Numbered from the stretch's first letter, positions 1 through 9,223 are shown. The stretch: 64,000 nt of DNA from Tateyamaria omphalii (GCF_001969365.1 NZ_CP019312.1:2790001-2854000), one strand, 5' to 3'. A program made the numbers and translations. Notes: generated from the sequence alone by a model not told the origin.

Positions 1-145
1 CCAGCCGCGCCTCAAGCCCGCGCACATGACGGCTGATGGCGGAGTGGCTGACGCCCAGCTCTTCGGCGGCACGGGTAAAGCTTTCGTGCCGGGCGGCAGC
101 CTCGAAGGCGCGCAGGGCATTGAGCGGGGGCAGGGTGCGGGACAT
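1..145 (-). CDS. LysR-family transcriptional regulator (N-terminal fragment)
   Basis: Only the first 48 codons are inside the window; the gene runs off the left edge. The visible part is a winged helix-turn-helix: it opens [20 protein letters not shown] and continues with [20 protein letters not shown], the typical LysR DNA-binding helices with the AAxxLxxSxxAxSxxI pattern. The '[15 protein letters not shown]' opening is typical of the GcvA-like subgroup. The effector domain is not visible, so the target cannot be inferred. The start is the ATG just after the 'PPL' region; upstream sequence is non-coding. Confidence 0.85.
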   Translation of the reverse strand, partial: MSRTLPPLNALRAFEAAARHESFTRAAEELGVSHSAISRHVRGLEARL

Positions 146-252
146 GCGCCGAACCGTGCAGAAAACGCACAAGTGATGTCAAGGAACTCTGTTTGTCGCG
201 CCTGCAACGCTCGGGCATAGTCACCTCATACCTCCAGAAAAACGAGGCTCCC

Positions 253-462
253 ATGCAGCTGATACGCTCCAACGCGCTTTTGCGCGCCCTCTCGACCTGT
301 GCCAAAATCCTGCGCTCATGGCGCAGATCCAAACCAACAGACGGCACCGCCCTGCCCCCGATGACCGATCACATCGCCCGCGACATCGGCCTGACACCGC
401 ATCAACGCGCGCAGATGTCCCATCGCTGGCCGTCCGAACAGAACAGGCATCCCTATCTCTGA
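253..462 (+). CDS. Small DUF1127-like protein
   Basis: A 69-residue basic protein. Its C-terminal half (MTDHIARDIGLTPHQ, about residues 37-51) matches the short DUF1127/YjiS signature 'D..L.RDIGL.R', usually found in small Arg-rich alphaproteobacterial proteins. Some members have been tied to RNA metabolism or phosphate and stress responses, but function is not assigned here. An upstream in-frame alternative start at 193 has no better ribosome-binding site, so the internal ATG that begins MQLIRSNALLR is preferred. It lies between a divergent LysR gene and an ArsR gene. No signal peptide. Confidence 0.6.
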   Translation: MQLIRSNALLRALSTCAKILRSWRRSKPTDGTALPPMTDHIARDIGLTPHQRAQMSHRWPSEQNRHPYL

Positions 463-500
463 CCGCTTCCCCTTGACCTGCAGCCTCGGTATGACGGGCC

Positions 501-833
501 ATGGCCGATCCGCTCGACACCGTCTTTTCCGCCCTCGCCGACCCGACCCGGCGGGCGATCCTGACGATGCTGCTCGAAGATGACATGGCGGTGACGGACG
601 TGGCCGAGCCGTTCGAGATGTCGCTGGCCGCCATCTCAAAGCACCTGACCATCCTAACGCGCGCCGGGTTGATCCAGCAGGAAAAGCGCGGGCGCGTGAA
701 ATGGTGCAAGCTGGACCCGGACGCGATGCGCGCGGCATCGGTCTGGATGCAGGGGTTTGGTCAGTTCGAACCCGTCAATCTCGACGCGTTCGAACGGTTC
801 CTGGCGTCCGAGCTGCCCGACCGTCAGGCGTGA
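501..833 (+). CDS. ArsR/SmtB-family transcriptional regulator
   Basis: 110 residues. A compact winged HTH with the family opening 'FSALADPTRRAILTML' (about residues 9-24), recognition helix 'MSLAAISKHLTILTRAGL' (about 40-57), and wing 'EKRGRVKWCKL'. The metal-binding ELCV(C)D motif of metalloregulators is replaced by 'VTDVAEPFEMS', so it is probably not a classical arsenic/zinc sensor. This subtype often sits with SRPBCC/AHSA1 proteins, none of which is present here. It ends convergent with the transglutaminase gene, overlapping by 10 bases. Confidence 0.85.
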   Translation: MADPLDTVFSALADPTRRAILTMLLEDDMAVTDVAEPFEMSLAAISKHLTILTRAGLIQQEKRGRVKWCKLDPDAMRAASVWMQGFGQFEPVNLDAFERFLASELPDRQA

Positions 834-1663
834 ACCGGCTGGTTCTGCGCCGCATCCAGCGCATCATAGCCTGACAGTTCGAACCGGCACGCGGCCTGAT
901 CCCAACCGCCCGCATCAAACCACACCGGCTCGCCCAACAGCTTGAAATCGGCAAAGGGCACGCCCGGCAGCGTCCAGCCCATGGAATGCGACATCGCCAC
1001 GCGCACACCCGGCTTGGGGTTCAACCCAGGGCGAATGTCACGCCGCCCCATCTTCAGGTGATGGGCAATGTCCCAATGCTGCACCTGGCCGCCCTCACGC
1101 GTGGCCACCCAGCAGTGCATGTCGGTGGTGTGATCGCGCCGCTCTTCGGGGACGAAGTAGCCGGCGACATACCCCGCCTCGACCCTCGCCGCGCGCAGAC
1201 CGGCCACCAGATAGGCGTTGATGTCCACGCAGGACCCGGTGGTCATGTCACAGAGCTGCGGCATGGCATCTGCTTCGTCATAAAAGCGGTCATCGGTGTG
1301 ACCATAGTCGAACATCGACGTCACATGCGCGACCATCGCCGCGATCCCGCCATCCGCAACGATCTCTTGCGCCTCGGCCGCAAGATCGGGATGGGCGCGG
1401 GTGTAACGGCTGTCATGGGGCGCGAACATCGCCTCCGGACAGGGGGCCGCCGCCGCGTCGAACCCGTAGCGCAACGTGATCCGGTCGGCGGTGGGGGTCA
1501 GGATCAGCGCGCCCTGCTGCAAGGCGGCACAGGTCACGCGGGCTGCATCAGCGCCCTCAACCTCGACACCCAGACGGGTCGCGGCGGGCGTGCTCAACCC
1601 CACGGGGGCGAGCAAATTGGCACTGCGGTCGACCGTGACGGTCACTTTCATTTCGATAATCAT
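824..1663 (-). CDS. Transglutaminase-like cysteine protease-fold protein
   Basis: 279 residues with a C-terminal transglutaminase-like core. The catalytic Cys is in TGSCVDINAYLVAGLR (about residue 145), the His in TDMHCWV and the Asp in VQHWDIAHH, giving a complete Cys-His-Asp triad. The N-terminal ~90 residues form the beta-rich domain common in bacterial members. Substrates of this family are mostly unknown (peptidases or amide hydrolases rather than cross-linkers). No signal peptide is evident, so probably cytoplasmic. It is a single gene convergent with the ArsR gene, and the DMT exporter gene follows in the same direction. Confidence 0.75.
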   Translation of the reverse strand: MIIEMKVTVTVDRSANLLAPVGLSTPAATRLGVEVEGADAARVTCAALQQGALILTPTADRITLRYGFDAAAAPCPEAMFAPHDSRYTRAHPDLAAEAQEIVADGGIAAMVAHVTSMFDYGHTDDRFYDEADAMPQLCDMTTGSCVDINAYLVAGLRAARVEAGYVAGYFVPEERRDHTTDMHCWVATREGGQVQHWDIAHHLKMGRRDIRPGLNPKPGVRVAMSHSMGWTLPGVPFADFKLLGEPVWFDAGGWDQAACRFELSGYDALDAAQNQPVHA

Positions 1664-1694
1664 AGAACTATGTGCACCGCAGAATGTAACAGCA

Positions 1695-2585
1695 TCATGT
1701 CACCGGCCCCTCATCCCGCAACAGCAGCGACAGGGCCACGACGGTCAGACCGACACCCACCCAGACGATCCCGGGCGGCACACCGTTGCCCAGCGCCACC
1801 TCCCACAGGATCACCCAGCTGGGGGTCAGGTAGGTATAGGCCATCACCTTGGCCGACGGCAGGCGCAGCGTCGCGAATTGCAGCAGCACAAAGGTCGCGG
1901 CAGAGGCAAAAAGCGCCACATAGATCAGCGTCACCCACACGATGCCCGGCAGATCGGCCCACGGCGTCGCCACCAGATCGCGCCACCCCCACAGGGTCAG
2001 CAGTACGGCACCCGCCACCAGCATGCCAAAGGTAAAAACGACCGCAGGCTCGCCCCGGTTCAGCTTGCGCACCATGGGCGTGTAAATGGCGTGGCTCACG
2101 CAACCAAAGAAATAGATGACCTCGCCCCGCCCCACCTCGAACGCGAGAAAGGCGGACAGGTCGGCGCGAAAGATCACCCAAAGCGCGCCCGCGGCCCCGA
2201 CGGCGAGGGCCAGCGCCATGCGCGGCGTCGTGATCTGGCGCAGGAGAAGATAGCCAAAGCCGCCCGCCATCACCGGCGTGAGGGTAAAGACGGCCGCCGC
2301 ACTCACCGGCGCAGCCGTCTTCAACCCTTCGAACATCAGCACGAAGTAGATGGCAAAAAGACCCCCCAGCACCGCATAGCGCCATGGGGCCTTCAGCGCT
2401 TGCGCCGGAACACCACCGCGCGCCACCACCGCCCCCCCGATCACCGCGGCGGCGATCCAGAAACGGGCGGCATTCAGCGCCGCGGGCGCAATCTCGTTCG
2501 CCGCCATCGCGCCCAGCGAAAACGACCCGGCCACAAGGGCCGAAAACAACAGCATCGCCGCATGGCCGCGCAAGCCCGGTGTCAC
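1695..2585 (-). CDS. DMT-superfamily (EamA) exporter
   Basis: 296 residues, about ten hydrophobic helices in two EamA repeats, with the usual second-repeat signature 'YTYLTPSWVILWEV'. Family members export amino acids or other small metabolites across the inner membrane; the substrate cannot be read from sequence. The start is taken as the GTG that overlaps the stop of the upstream LysR gene (GTGA), giving VTPGLRGHAAMLLF. This makes the two genes translationally coupled, so the regulator probably acts on this transporter or on itself. A longer in-frame extension exists but would lie inside the regulator gene. Confidence 0.85.
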   Translation of the reverse strand: MTPGLRGHAAMLLFSALVAGSFSLGAMAANEIAPAALNAARFWIAAAVIGGAVVARGGVPAQALKAPWRYAVLGGLFAIYFVLMFEGLKTAAPVSAAAVFTLTPVMAGGFGYLLLRQITTPRMALALAVGAAGALWVIFRADLSAFLAFEVGRGEVIYFFGCVSHAIYTPMVRKLNRGEPAVVFTFGMLVAGAVLLTLWGWRDLVATPWADLPGIVWVTLIYVALFASAATFVLLQFATLRLPSAKVMAYTYLTPSWVILWEVALGNGVPPGIVWVGVGLTVVALSLLLRDEGPVT

Positions 2586-3463
2586 AGCACCTGCCAGCCC
2601 TTGGACCGCTCTTTGAGGAATGTCAGAAACGCCTGCACCTTGTTGGTGCGGTGCAGATCCACATGGGTCACCAGCCACAGGGGCGCCGACCAATCCTCGC
2701 GCGGGGTCGTGATCTCGACCAGGTCGGGGTTGGCCCGCGCCTCCAGCACCGACAGAAAGCCGATCCCGGCCCCCGCCAGCACCGCCTGCTCCAGCGCCCG
2801 CACATCCGTCGAGCGAAAGGTGATGTCACTCTCGGCCACCTGGCTGCGCAACCACTTGTGAAACGGCGCTCGGTTGTCCGCGACGTCGTGGCTGACAAAC
2901 CGGTGGCCCTTGGCGGTGGCGATATCCTCGGGATGGCCATGGGCGTCGACATAGCCGCGGGTCGCATAAAGCCCCATGGACTGGCGGACAAACGGTTGGA
3001 CCACATTGTCGGGCTGGTCCGGCGCGTTGCCCGCGCGGATGGCGACATGCGCCTCACCATATTCCAGGCGAAACAATCGCTCACCGGTCAGGTAGCGCAC
3101 GATCACATCGGGATGCAGCCGCTGAAACTCGGTCAGAACGGGCGCCATGCGCGGCGCCATGTTGACGAGCGAGGTGACGACCAACTCGCCCGAGACTTCG
3201 GTGCCGCGCCCTTTGATCCGGCCCGCAAGCTGGCTGAACTGGTCGTCGGTGGCTTGGGCCACGCGAAACAGATCATCGCCCGCCTCGGTCGGGGTATAGC
3301 CGCGGGCGTGCCGCTGAAACAGCTTCACGCCCAACCGCCCCTCCAGCGCGTCGATATGGCGGATGACGGTGGCATGGTGCACGCCCAGCACGTCTGCGGC
3401 GCCGCTCACCGTGCCCATGCGGGCGACCTGATAGGCCGTCTTTATCTCGTCCCAATTGTCCAT
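2582..3463 (-). CDS. LysR-family transcriptional regulator
   Basis: 293 residues. The N-terminal wHTH (about 5-65) includes 'VSGAADVLGVHHATVIRHI', and the effector-binding domain runs from about residue 90. It is divergent from azoR across a 120-base gap and coupled by a GTGA overlap to the EamA exporter. LysR regulators commonly control the divergent gene, so azoR is the first candidate target. The intergenic gap is relatively AT-rich ('gcaaatgctaacagatgctgt') and would hold both promoters. No oddities in length or domain content. Confidence 0.85.
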   Translation of the reverse strand: MDNWDEIKTAYQVARMGTVSGAADVLGVHHATVIRHIDALEGRLGVKLFQRHARGYTPTEAGDDLFRVAQATDDQFSQLAGRIKGRGTEVSGELVVTSLVNMAPRMAPVLTEFQRLHPDVIVRYLTGERLFRLEYGEAHVAIRAGNAPDQPDNVVQPFVRQSMGLYATRGYVDAHGHPEDIATAKGHRFVSHDVADNRAPFHKWLRSQVAESDITFRSTDVRALEQAVLAGAGIGFLSVLEARANPDLVEITTPREDWSAPLWLVTHVDLHRTNKVQAFLTFLKERSKGWQVL

Positions 3464-3583
3464 CGGTCAAAAGCTCTTTGTGCAAATGCTAACAGATGCT
3501 GTTGAGTTTCAGGAATTGCGTTCGAATTTGCAAGGTACAAATCTGAGAACACGAGACATTCCGATCCCAGAGAGGACCCGACC

Positions 3584-4156
3584 ATGACCATATTGCACAT
3601 CGACAGCTCCGCCCGCACCCAAGGCTCCGTGACCCGCGACCTGAGCGCCCGGATCGTCGCCAAGCTGGGCGGCAACGTGATCCGCCGCGACCTGAGCGAG
3701 GCGCTGCCACAGATCACCGAAACCTGGGTCAACGCCAACTTCACACCGGCAGATGACCGCGACCCGGCCCAGCGCGACACGCTCGCCCTCTCGGACACGC
3801 TGGTGCAGGAACTGCAAGCCGCCGACACCATCGTGATCGGCGCCCCGGTCTACAATTTCGGCATCCCCGCCGCGCTCAAGGCGTGGATCGACCTGGTGGC
3901 GCGCGCGGGCCTGACGTTCAAGTACAGCGAGGCGGGCCCCGTCGGCCTGCTAAACGGCAAACGCGCGATCATCGCCGTCGCCACCGGCGGCACGCCCGTG
4001 GGCAGCGAGGTCGACTTTGCCACCGACTACTTGAAACACGTGCTTGGCTTCATCGGCATCCACGAGGTCGAGATCATTGCCGCCGACCGCGTCATGGCCC
4101 AGGGCGAGGAGGCGATCAATGACGCCAGGGCCGAGATCGAGAAACTGGCGGCCTAA
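3584..4156 (+). CDS. azoR: FMN-dependent NADH:quinone/azo oxidoreductase AzoR
   Basis: 190 residues, flavodoxin-like fold. The phosphate-binding loop is 'HIDSSARTQGSVTRDL' near the N-terminus, the FMN ring contact is 'GAPVYNFGIPAALKAWID' (about residues 86-103), and a late 'ATGGTPVGSEVDF' loop follows. These are hallmarks of AzoR/acyl-carrier-phosphodiesterase-like quinone reductases that make two-electron reductions of quinones, limiting thiol-reactive stress. A good ribosome-binding site (gagagga) precedes the ATG. A terminator hairpin lies just after the stop. Divergently transcribed from a LysR gene, its likely regulator. Confidence 0.9.
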   Translation: MTILHIDSSARTQGSVTRDLSARIVAKLGGNVIRRDLSEALPQITETWVNANFTPADDRDPAQRDTLALSDTLVQELQAADTIVIGAPVYNFGIPAALKAWIDLVARAGLTFKYSEAGPVGLLNGKRAIIAVATGGTPVGSEVDFATDYLKHVLGFIGIHEVEIIAADRVMAQGEEAINDARAEIEKLAA

Positions 4157-4175
4157 GCCCGGCCCCGGCAAAGGC

Positions 4176-4204
4176 AAAGCCCCCGTCCGATGGGCGGGGG
4201 CTTT
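4176..4204 (+). terminator. Terminator-like hairpin after azoR
   Basis: Perfect 10-bp stem (AAAGCCCCCG / CGGGGGCTTT) with a 9-base loop, 19 bases after the azoR stop. The downstream U-run is poor, so it may rely on the stem alone or serve both converging genes. Confidence 0.7.
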
Positions 4205-4210
4205 GATAGT

Positions 4211-4396
4211 TCAGTGGCAGTGATAGGGTTGGGAGCCCGCGTGGCAGCATTGGCCGGGGGGCGATGATTTCCGGCACCCGCCGCCATGAAAAATCGCGTC
4301 AGGCCCAGATACGGACAGCGGCTTGAGGGCGTGGACCGACGCAAGTGTCGGCGTGGCAAGGGTCAGTGCGGCAAACGTCACAACTACAAATTTCAA
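4211..4396 (-). CDS. Small secreted Cys/His-rich protein (YHCH C-terminus), TTG start
   Basis: 61 residues. Residues 1-19 form a signal peptide (LKFVVVTFAALTLATPTLA, likely cut after Ala). The mature part ends with 'GGGCRKSSPPGQCCHAG' and 'PYHCH', with Cys at 41, 50, 51 and 60 plus several His. This short C-terminal pattern recurs in small exported proteins of alphaproteobacteria and looks like a metal site; its role is unknown. The start is inferred as TTG because a clear GAAGGAA ribosome-binding site lies six bases upstream and the frame has no suitably placed ATG. It converges on azoR across the terminator. Confidence 0.6.
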   Translation of the reverse strand: MKFVVVTFAALTLATPTLASVHALKPLSVSGPDAIFHGGGCRKSSPPGQCCHAGSQPYHCH

Positions 4397-4523
4397 CAGA
4401 TTTCCTTCGTCTTTCCTTGGTCTCTGGCGCAACGCTCGAAACGTTAACGAATGGTTAACGCCACCAAACACGGCCCGGTTCCGGCTCTTGTCGAGGATTG
4501 CCAGTTGCCGGTAGCGTTCCGGC

Positions 4524-4985
4524 ATGACTGTTGTCCGCAAGCTGCCCACGCAATTGATCCTGGCGCACGCCCCCTGGGTGTTGGGCGGCGGCCTGATTGT
4601 CTGCATCGTCGCCTGTGCGGCGGCAGGTCTGGCGCTTGTGGCGGCGGGCGAAACCAGCGGGCTCCTGACCGTGTTTCTGGGGGCAGGTGTGCCGCTGGGG
4701 ATCTTTGCACTGGCAATCAAACGCGATCAGGTCATTTTCGACGCGCATTCCGGCACGGTCACCGTGCAGCGCAGGACGCTGCTGCGCTACCAAAATGCCG
4801 TGCACCCGCTGACCAACATCCGCCGGGCAGAGGTCGAGGCGTTCTCCGACACAGCCCGCCCGATCCTCATCTTCGACGATACAGCCCCCTACCCGCTGGT
4901 CGAAGCCTATGTCTCTGGCAACGGGCCACGCCGGTCTGCCGACGCGATCAACGACTGGCTGCGCGCCTATCGCCGGTCGGGCTAA
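4524..4985 (+). CDS. Two-helix membrane protein, function unknown
   Basis: 153 residues. Two hydrophobic segments (about 16-40 and 46-64) are followed by a soluble C-terminal domain of about 85 residues containing 'VIFDAHSGTVTVQRRTLL', similar in style to bacterial PH-like membrane-anchored domains. Not recognised as a named family. Its stop overlaps by 4 bases the stop of the convergent DinB gene. Single gene with its own start; the preceding AT-rich stretch (4395-4460) probably carries its promoter and that of the small secreted protein. Confidence 0.65.
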   Translation: MTVVRKLPTQLILAHAPWVLGGGLIVCIVACAAAGLALVAAGETSGLLTVFLGAGVPLGIFALAIKRDQVIFDAHSGTVTVQRRTLLRYQNAVHPLTNIRRAEVEAFSDTARPILIFDDTAPYPLVEAYVSGNGPRRSADAINDWLRAYRRSG

Positions 4986-5542
4986 CGCCCGCGCCAGATG
5001 TCATCCTCGGTCACGCCCATCTCGGCCAGGTCCGGGGCACGCAGGCGCGCCTCGGCGTCCCACGCCATATAGAATTCGTCCAGCTGCGGCGGGGCGGTTG
5101 TGGTCATGCTCAAGAGCGCATGAACCTGCCCGCGATGGTGGATCTGATGCTGGATGAGATGCAGAAACGTGCGGTCAAACCGTTCCTCCTGAACCCCGCT
5201 GTCGCGCAGCATCCGCACAATGCGCAGCGGATCGGACAGCGTCGCGTCCTCGGTCACGGCGATCAAACGGCGATCGACCTCGCGCTGTGCGGCGCGCAAG
5301 GCGGGCAACTCGGGATGCGGCACCTCGGGGTCAAAGGCCGCGGAACCGATGCACGCCCCTTCCAGCGCCGAGACGTAGAACCAGTCGACAATCAGAATGT
5401 GATTGAGCGTTGCAATGATCGACCCGAAAAAGGACGGGCGCGCCTGGGTCAACTCCTTGGCGGTCAGCCCGCCACAGGCGCGATGCAGGCGGTAATTCGA
5501 CCACGCATTGTTATAGGCTTGCGGCACAAATAATTGCGTCAT
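4982..5542 (-). CDS. DinB/YfiT-family putative metalloenzyme
   Basis: 186 residues, four-helix-bundle DinB fold. The metal-binding His triad is visible: one His in 'TLNHILIVDWFY' (about residue 45-50) and two in 'HLIQHQIHHRGQVHALL' (about 128-144). Family members are thiol-dependent transferases or hydrolases (mycothiol- or bacillithiol-type enzymes in Gram-positives); in alphaproteobacteria the substrate is unknown. The ATG beginning MTQLFVPQAYNN is chosen because it has a purine-rich ribosome-binding site (gaaagag), and longer in-frame extensions run into the cytochrome c promoter region. Confidence 0.8.
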   Translation of the reverse strand: MTQLFVPQAYNNAWSNYRLHRACGGLTAKELTQARPSFFGSIIATLNHILIVDWFYVSALEGACIGSAAFDPEVPHPELPALRAAQREVDRRLIAVTEDATLSDPLRIVRMLRDSGVQEERFDRTFLHLIQHQIHHRGQVHALLSMTTTAPPQLDEFYMAWDAEARLRAPDLAEMGVTEDDIWRGR

Positions 5543-5587
5543 GGCGGTCGTCTCTTTCCTGCCGCTGCGCGAAAAAGCACGGGGCAT

Positions 5588-5601
5588 TTGATCAAGATCA
5601 G
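5588..5601. promoter_or_regulatory. FNR/FnrL-like box upstream of cytochrome c
   Basis: TTGATcaagATCAG matches the FNR consensus TTGAT-N4-ATCAA in 9 of 10 fixed bases. It lies about 57 bases before the cytochrome c start. FnrL in Rhodobacterales activates respiratory cytochrome genes under low oxygen. Match seen; function inferred. Confidence 0.45.
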
Positions 5602-5657
5602 GTCGGCGGGGCACAGCGCTCCTTACGCTCCCCTCCGTATCAGATAGGAGACGCCCC

Positions 5658-6056
5658 GTGAAACAGCTCATCGCCACCTTAGCTCTGCTTGGCAGCATGC
5701 CCCTGACCGCCTGGGCCCAGGATGTGTCAAACGGCGCAACGCTTTACCAGCGGCACTGCGCCACCTGTCACGGGGTCAATGCGGACGGCAACGGGCCAAT
5801 GCGCCCGGCGCTCCTGCTGCAACCACCCGCCCTGAACGACCTTCAGGCCCGCAACGAGGGCACCTTTCCGATCGCACGCGTGGTATCCCGGATCGACGGG
5901 CGCGACCCGCTGGTCAGCCACGGTTCGCCCATGCCGGTCTACGGCTGGTATTTCGAAGGGGAGGATACGGCGCTCAAGGCCGAAACCGGCCAACCGATCC
6001 TGACCAGCAAGCCGATTGTGGATCTGATGGCTTATCTGCAAAGCATTCAGGAATAG
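5658..6056 (+). CDS. Periplasmic c-type cytochrome
   Basis: 132 residues. A Sec signal peptide (MKQLIATLALLGSMPLTAWA) is followed by a single-haem cytochrome c domain. The haem-binding motif is CATCH (about residues 34-38) and a plausible axial Met is in 'HGSPMPVYGW'. It carries soluble electrons in the periplasm. It is monocistronic, with an FNR-like box upstream, suggesting oxygen-responsive expression. Partner oxidase or reductase genes are not adjacent, so the specific electron-transfer chain is unknown. Confidence 0.85.
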   Translation: MKQLIATLALLGSMPLTAWAQDVSNGATLYQRHCATCHGVNADGNGPMRPALLLQPPALNDLQARNEGTFPIARVVSRIDGRDPLVSHGSPMPVYGWYFEGEDTALKAETGQPILTSKPIVDLMAYLQSIQE

Positions 6057-6125
6057 GCAGGGATACGATGATTGCACGCTTGTGCACACGCGCCAAGGAG
6101 GAACCGGGTTGACCGGGCTTAAAAT

Positions 6126-6152
6126 CTTCAAGCCTAAAACTTCAAGCTTGAA
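6126..6152. promoter_or_regulatory. Candidate MarR operator of the aromatic CoA operon
   Basis: A perfect 12-bp palindrome TTCAAGCTTGAA (6141-6152) is preceded at 15-base spacing by a half-site copy CTTCAAGCC (6126-6134). A TATAAA hexamer follows at 6154-6159, about 55 bases before the first gene. The operon encodes a MarR-family regulator, and TTCAA-TTGAA dyads are typical of MarR repressors of aromatic-CoA pathways. Which protein binds is an inference. Confidence 0.5.
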
Positions 6153-6212
6153 ATATAAACCGATTGCAGCAACTCTTGCCTGAACTCACTCACTGAGAGG
6201 AGACTGGCTTCA

Positions 6213-8507
6213 ATGCGGATTGCGTGCCTTGGCGGGGGACCTGCCGGTCTCTATTTCGCGATCTCGATGAAGTTGCGGGATCCGTCCCACGAAGTGACGG
6301 TGATCGAACGAAACCGCGCGGACGACACCTTTGGCTGGGGTGTGGTGCTGTCGGATGAAACGCTGGCCAATCTGGCCGCAAACGACCCGATCAGCGCCGC
6401 CGTCATCAAGGACAATTTCGCCTATTGGGATGACATCGCCCTGCATGTCCGGGGACAACGTATCCTGTCATCGGGCCACGGTTTTTGCGGCATCGGGCGC
6501 AAGACATTGCTGATCCTCCTTCAGGCCCGCGCCAAAGAACTCGGCGTCGACCTGCGCTTTGAAACAGAGGTCGCGAGCGCCGAAGACTACCGACACGCCT
6601 ATGATGTCGTGGTCGCCGCCGACGGGCTGAATTCAAAGACGCGGATGCTCTATGCGGACGCGTTCCAACCCGATATCGACCAGCGCCTGTGCCAGTTCGT
6701 CTGGCTGGGCACGCACCAGACATTCAACGACGCCTTCACCTTCATTTTCGAAGAAACCGAACACGGCTGGGTCTGGGCGCACGCTTACCAGTTCGACGAC
6801 AACACCGCGACCTTCATCGTGGAATGCGCGCAAGATACGTTCGACAAATGGGGCTTCGGCGACAAGAGCCAGGCCGACACCATCGCAATCTGCCAGGACA
6901 TCTTTCGCGACCACCTCGGCGGCCACGCCCTAATGACAAACGCCAACCACATCCGCGGATCGGCATGGCTGCGGTTCCCGCGCGTCCTGTGTGAACGTTG
7001 GCACCACGAAAACGTGGTTCTGCTGGGCGACGCGGCCGCGACGGCGCATTTCTCCATCGGGTCCGGCACCAAACTGGCGCTCGAAAGCGCCGTGGCGCTT
7101 GCCGACCTTCTGCATCAGGAACCGAAGCGCGAGACCGCGTTCGCACGGTATCAGGAAGAACGGCGGCTCGAGGTCCTGCGCCTGCAATCGGCGGCGCGCA
7201 ACTCACTGGAATGGTTCGAGACTGTCGAGCGGTACTTCGACCTCGACCCTGTGCAGCTGAACTATTCCATGCTCACCCGCAGCCAACGCATCAGCCACGA
7301 AAACCTGCGCGACCGCGACAAGGCATGGCTTGAAGGGGCGGAGCGGTGGTTCATGACACAGGCCGGCGCGACCCGGGATGCGCCCTTGCGCCCGCCGATG
7401 TTTGCACCCTTCCAACTGCGCGGCATGGCGCTGAAAAACCGGATCGTGGTGTCGCCCATGGCTCAATACAAGGCCGTGGATGGCTGCCCGACCGACTGGC
7501 ACCTGATCCATTACGGCGAACGGGCCAAGGGCGGGGCGGGGCTGGTCTATACCGAAATGACCTGCGTCAGCGCCGAGGGGCGGATCACCCCCGGCTGTCC
7601 AGGGCTTTATGCGCCGGAGCATGAAGCCGCCTGGGCGCGGCTGACCGCGTTTGTGCACGGCGAAACCGACGCCCGGATCTGCTGTCAGATCGGCCATTCC
7701 GGGCGCAAGGGCTCCACCCAACTGGGGTGGGAGCGTATGGATGCCCCGCTCGCGTCCGGCAACTGGGACGTGCTCAGCGCCTCTGCAATCCCGTGGAGCC
7801 CGGAAAACCCCACACCCCGCGAAATCACCCGACCCGAGATGGACACCATACGGGACGAATTCGCCGCCTCCGCCGCCATGGCGGCGCGCGCGGGCTTTGA
7901 CATGATCGAACTGCACGCCGCCCACGGCTATCTCGTGTCGTCCTTCCTGTCGCCGGTGTCCAACATCCGCACCGATGACTACGGCGGCAGCCCGGAAAAC
8001 CGGCTGCGCTGGCCGCTCGAGGTGTTTGCCGCGATGCGCAACACATGGCCGGACGACCGGCCCATGTCCGTGCGCATCTCGGCCCATGACTGGGTGGGCG
8101 ACGCCGGGCTGACGCCACAGGACGCGGTGCAGATCGCCCAAGCCTTCAAATCCGCCGGGGCCGACCTGATCGACGTGTCAGCAGGCCAGACAAGCATTGA
8201 CGCCAAACCCGTCTATGGCCGCATGTTCCAGACGCCGTTCAGCGACCGCATCCGGAACGAGGCCGGGATCAGCACCATGGCCGTCGGCAACATCTACGAG
8301 GCGGACCACGCCAATTCGATCCTGATGGCGGGCCGCGCGGATCTGGTGGCCATCGGGCGGCCGCACCTGGCCGATCCCTACTGGACCCTGCGCGAAGCGA
8401 CGCGGATCGGCGACCGGGCCGCGCCCGATTGGCCCCTGCCCTACCTGGCGGGACGCGATCAGGCCTGGCGCCTCGCCGACCGCGATGCAGAGGCGATCAG
8501 GGCATGA
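6213..8507 (+). CDS. 2-aminobenzoyl-CoA monooxygenase/reductase-like fusion (FAD monooxygenase + old yellow enzyme)
   Basis: 764 residues, two enzymes in one chain. Residues 1 to about 375 are a class A flavoprotein monooxygenase: Rossmann motif [10 protein letters not shown], '[10 protein letters not shown]' and '[16 protein letters not shown]'. Residues about 390-750 are an old-yellow-enzyme barrel: '[11 protein letters not shown]', the substrate-binding [17 protein letters not shown] (about 567-583) and '[13 protein letters not shown]'. This architecture and length are those of 2-aminobenzoyl-CoA monooxygenase/reductase of Azoarcus evansii, which hydroxylates and then reduces the ring of 2-aminobenzoyl-CoA. 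It is also annotated as salicylyl-CoA 5-hydroxylase in some genomes. First gene of an eight-gene operon that includes a matching CoA ligase. Substrate (amino- versus hydroxybenzoyl-CoA) is not proven by sequence. Confidence 0.8.
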   Translation: MRIACLGGGPAGLYFAISMKLRDPSHEVTVIERNRADDTFGWGVVLSDETLANLAANDPISAAVIKDNFAYWDDIALHVRGQRILSSGHGFCGIGRKTLLILLQARAKELGVDLRFETEVASAEDYRHAYDVVVAADGLNSKTRMLYADAFQPDIDQRLCQFVWLGTHQTFNDAFTFIFEETEHGWVWAHAYQFDDNTATFIVECAQDTFDKWGFGDKSQADTIAICQDIFRDHLGGHALMTNANHIRGSAWLRFPRVLCERWHHENVVLLGDAAATAHFSIGSGTKLALESAVALADLLHQEPKRETAFARYQEERRLEVLRLQSAARNSLEWFETVERYFDLDPVQLNYSMLTRSQRISHENLRDRDKAWLEGAERWFMTQAGATRDAPLRPPMFAPFQLRGMALKNRIVVSPMAQYKAVDGCPTDWHLIHYGERAKGGAGLVYTEMTCVSAEGRITPGCPGLYAPEHEAAWARLTAFVHGETDARICCQIGHSGRKGSTQLGWERMDAPLASGNWDVLSASAIPWSPENPTPREITRPEMDTIRDEFAASAAMAARAGFDMIELHAAHGYLVSSFLSPVSNIRTDDYGGSPENRLRWPLEVFAAMRNTWPDDRPMSVRISAHDWVGDAGLTPQDAVQIAQAFKSAGADLIDVSAGQTSIDAKPVYGRMFQTPFSDRIRNEAGISTMAVGNIYEADHANSILMAGRADLVAIGRPHLADPYWTLREATRIGDRAAPDWPLPYLAGRDQAWRLADRDAEAIRA

Positions 8508-9223
8508 GACAGGTCCTCATCACCGGCGGCGGCACAGGCATCGGGCGGGCGATCGCCCACGCCTTTGCGGATGCGGGCGATGCGGTGACGATCACGGGCC
8601 GCCGCCCAGACGTTCTAAAGGAGGCCGCCAAAAGCCGCGCCATCACCTGCCGCACCGCCGACGTCACGGACGAGGCTGCGGTCGCCGCCCTTTTTGGGAC
8701 ACCCTTTGACGTGGTCATCGCAAATGCGGGCGGCGGCGCATCGGGCAAACTGGTCAAGACCTCGCTCGCGGACTGGAACAGCACCCTCGCTGTCAACCTG
8801 ACGGGCACCTTCCTGACGTTCCGGGCGGCCCTGCCGCACATGACAACCGGCGGGCGGCTGATCGCCATCGCCTCGACCGCCGCGCTGAAGGGCAACGCAT
8901 CCGTCCCGGCCTACACCGCGGCCAAGCATGGCGTGCTGGGCCTCGTGCGTGCGGTCGCGCATGACGTGGCCACATCCGGCATCACCTGCAACGCCATCTG
9001 CCCCGGCTTCACCGACACACCGCTTGCGGATGATGCGATCACCGGACTGATGCGGCGCTTTGACGTGGACCGGGACAAGGCGACGGCCATGGTGACGTCC
9101 GGCAACCCCCAAAACCGGCTGATTGCGCCCGACGAAGTGGCGGCCACGGCGCTGTTTCTGGCCTCACCCGAAGCGGCCGCGATCAACGGCCACGCCCTGT
9201 CCCTGTCCGGAGGCGAGATATGA
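8504..9223 (+). CDS. SDR-family dehydrogenase of the aromatic CoA operon
   Basis: 239 residues, classical short-chain dehydrogenase. Cofactor motif [12 protein letters not shown], 'NAGGG', Ser in '[11 protein letters not shown]', catalytic YTAAK intact, and 'PGFTDTPL'. It probably oxidises or reduces an alicyclic hydroxyl/oxo-acyl-CoA formed after ring reduction, the beta-oxidation-like stage. Its ATG overlaps the stop of the monooxygenase gene (ATGA), and the next gene starts with the same overlap, so expression is translationally coupled. Confidence 0.8.
   Translation: MRQVLITGGGTGIGRAIAHAFADAGDAVTITGRRPDVLKEAAKSRAITCRTADVTDEAAVAALFGTPFDVVIANAGGGASGKLVKTSLADWNSTLAVNLTGTFLTFRAALPHMTTGGRLIAIASTAALKGNASVPAYTAAKHGVLGLVRAVAHDVATSGITCNAICPGFTDTPLADDAITGLMRRFDVDRDKATAMVTSGNPQNRLIAPDEVAATALFLASPEAAAINGHALSLSGGEI

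Noticed and set aside
986..2035. Long plus-strand open frame (349 codons) opposite the transglutaminase and exporter genes
   Set aside because: Antisense shadow in high-GC DNA; composition is Arg/His/Pro-rich with no domain, while the minus strand carries clear protein families.
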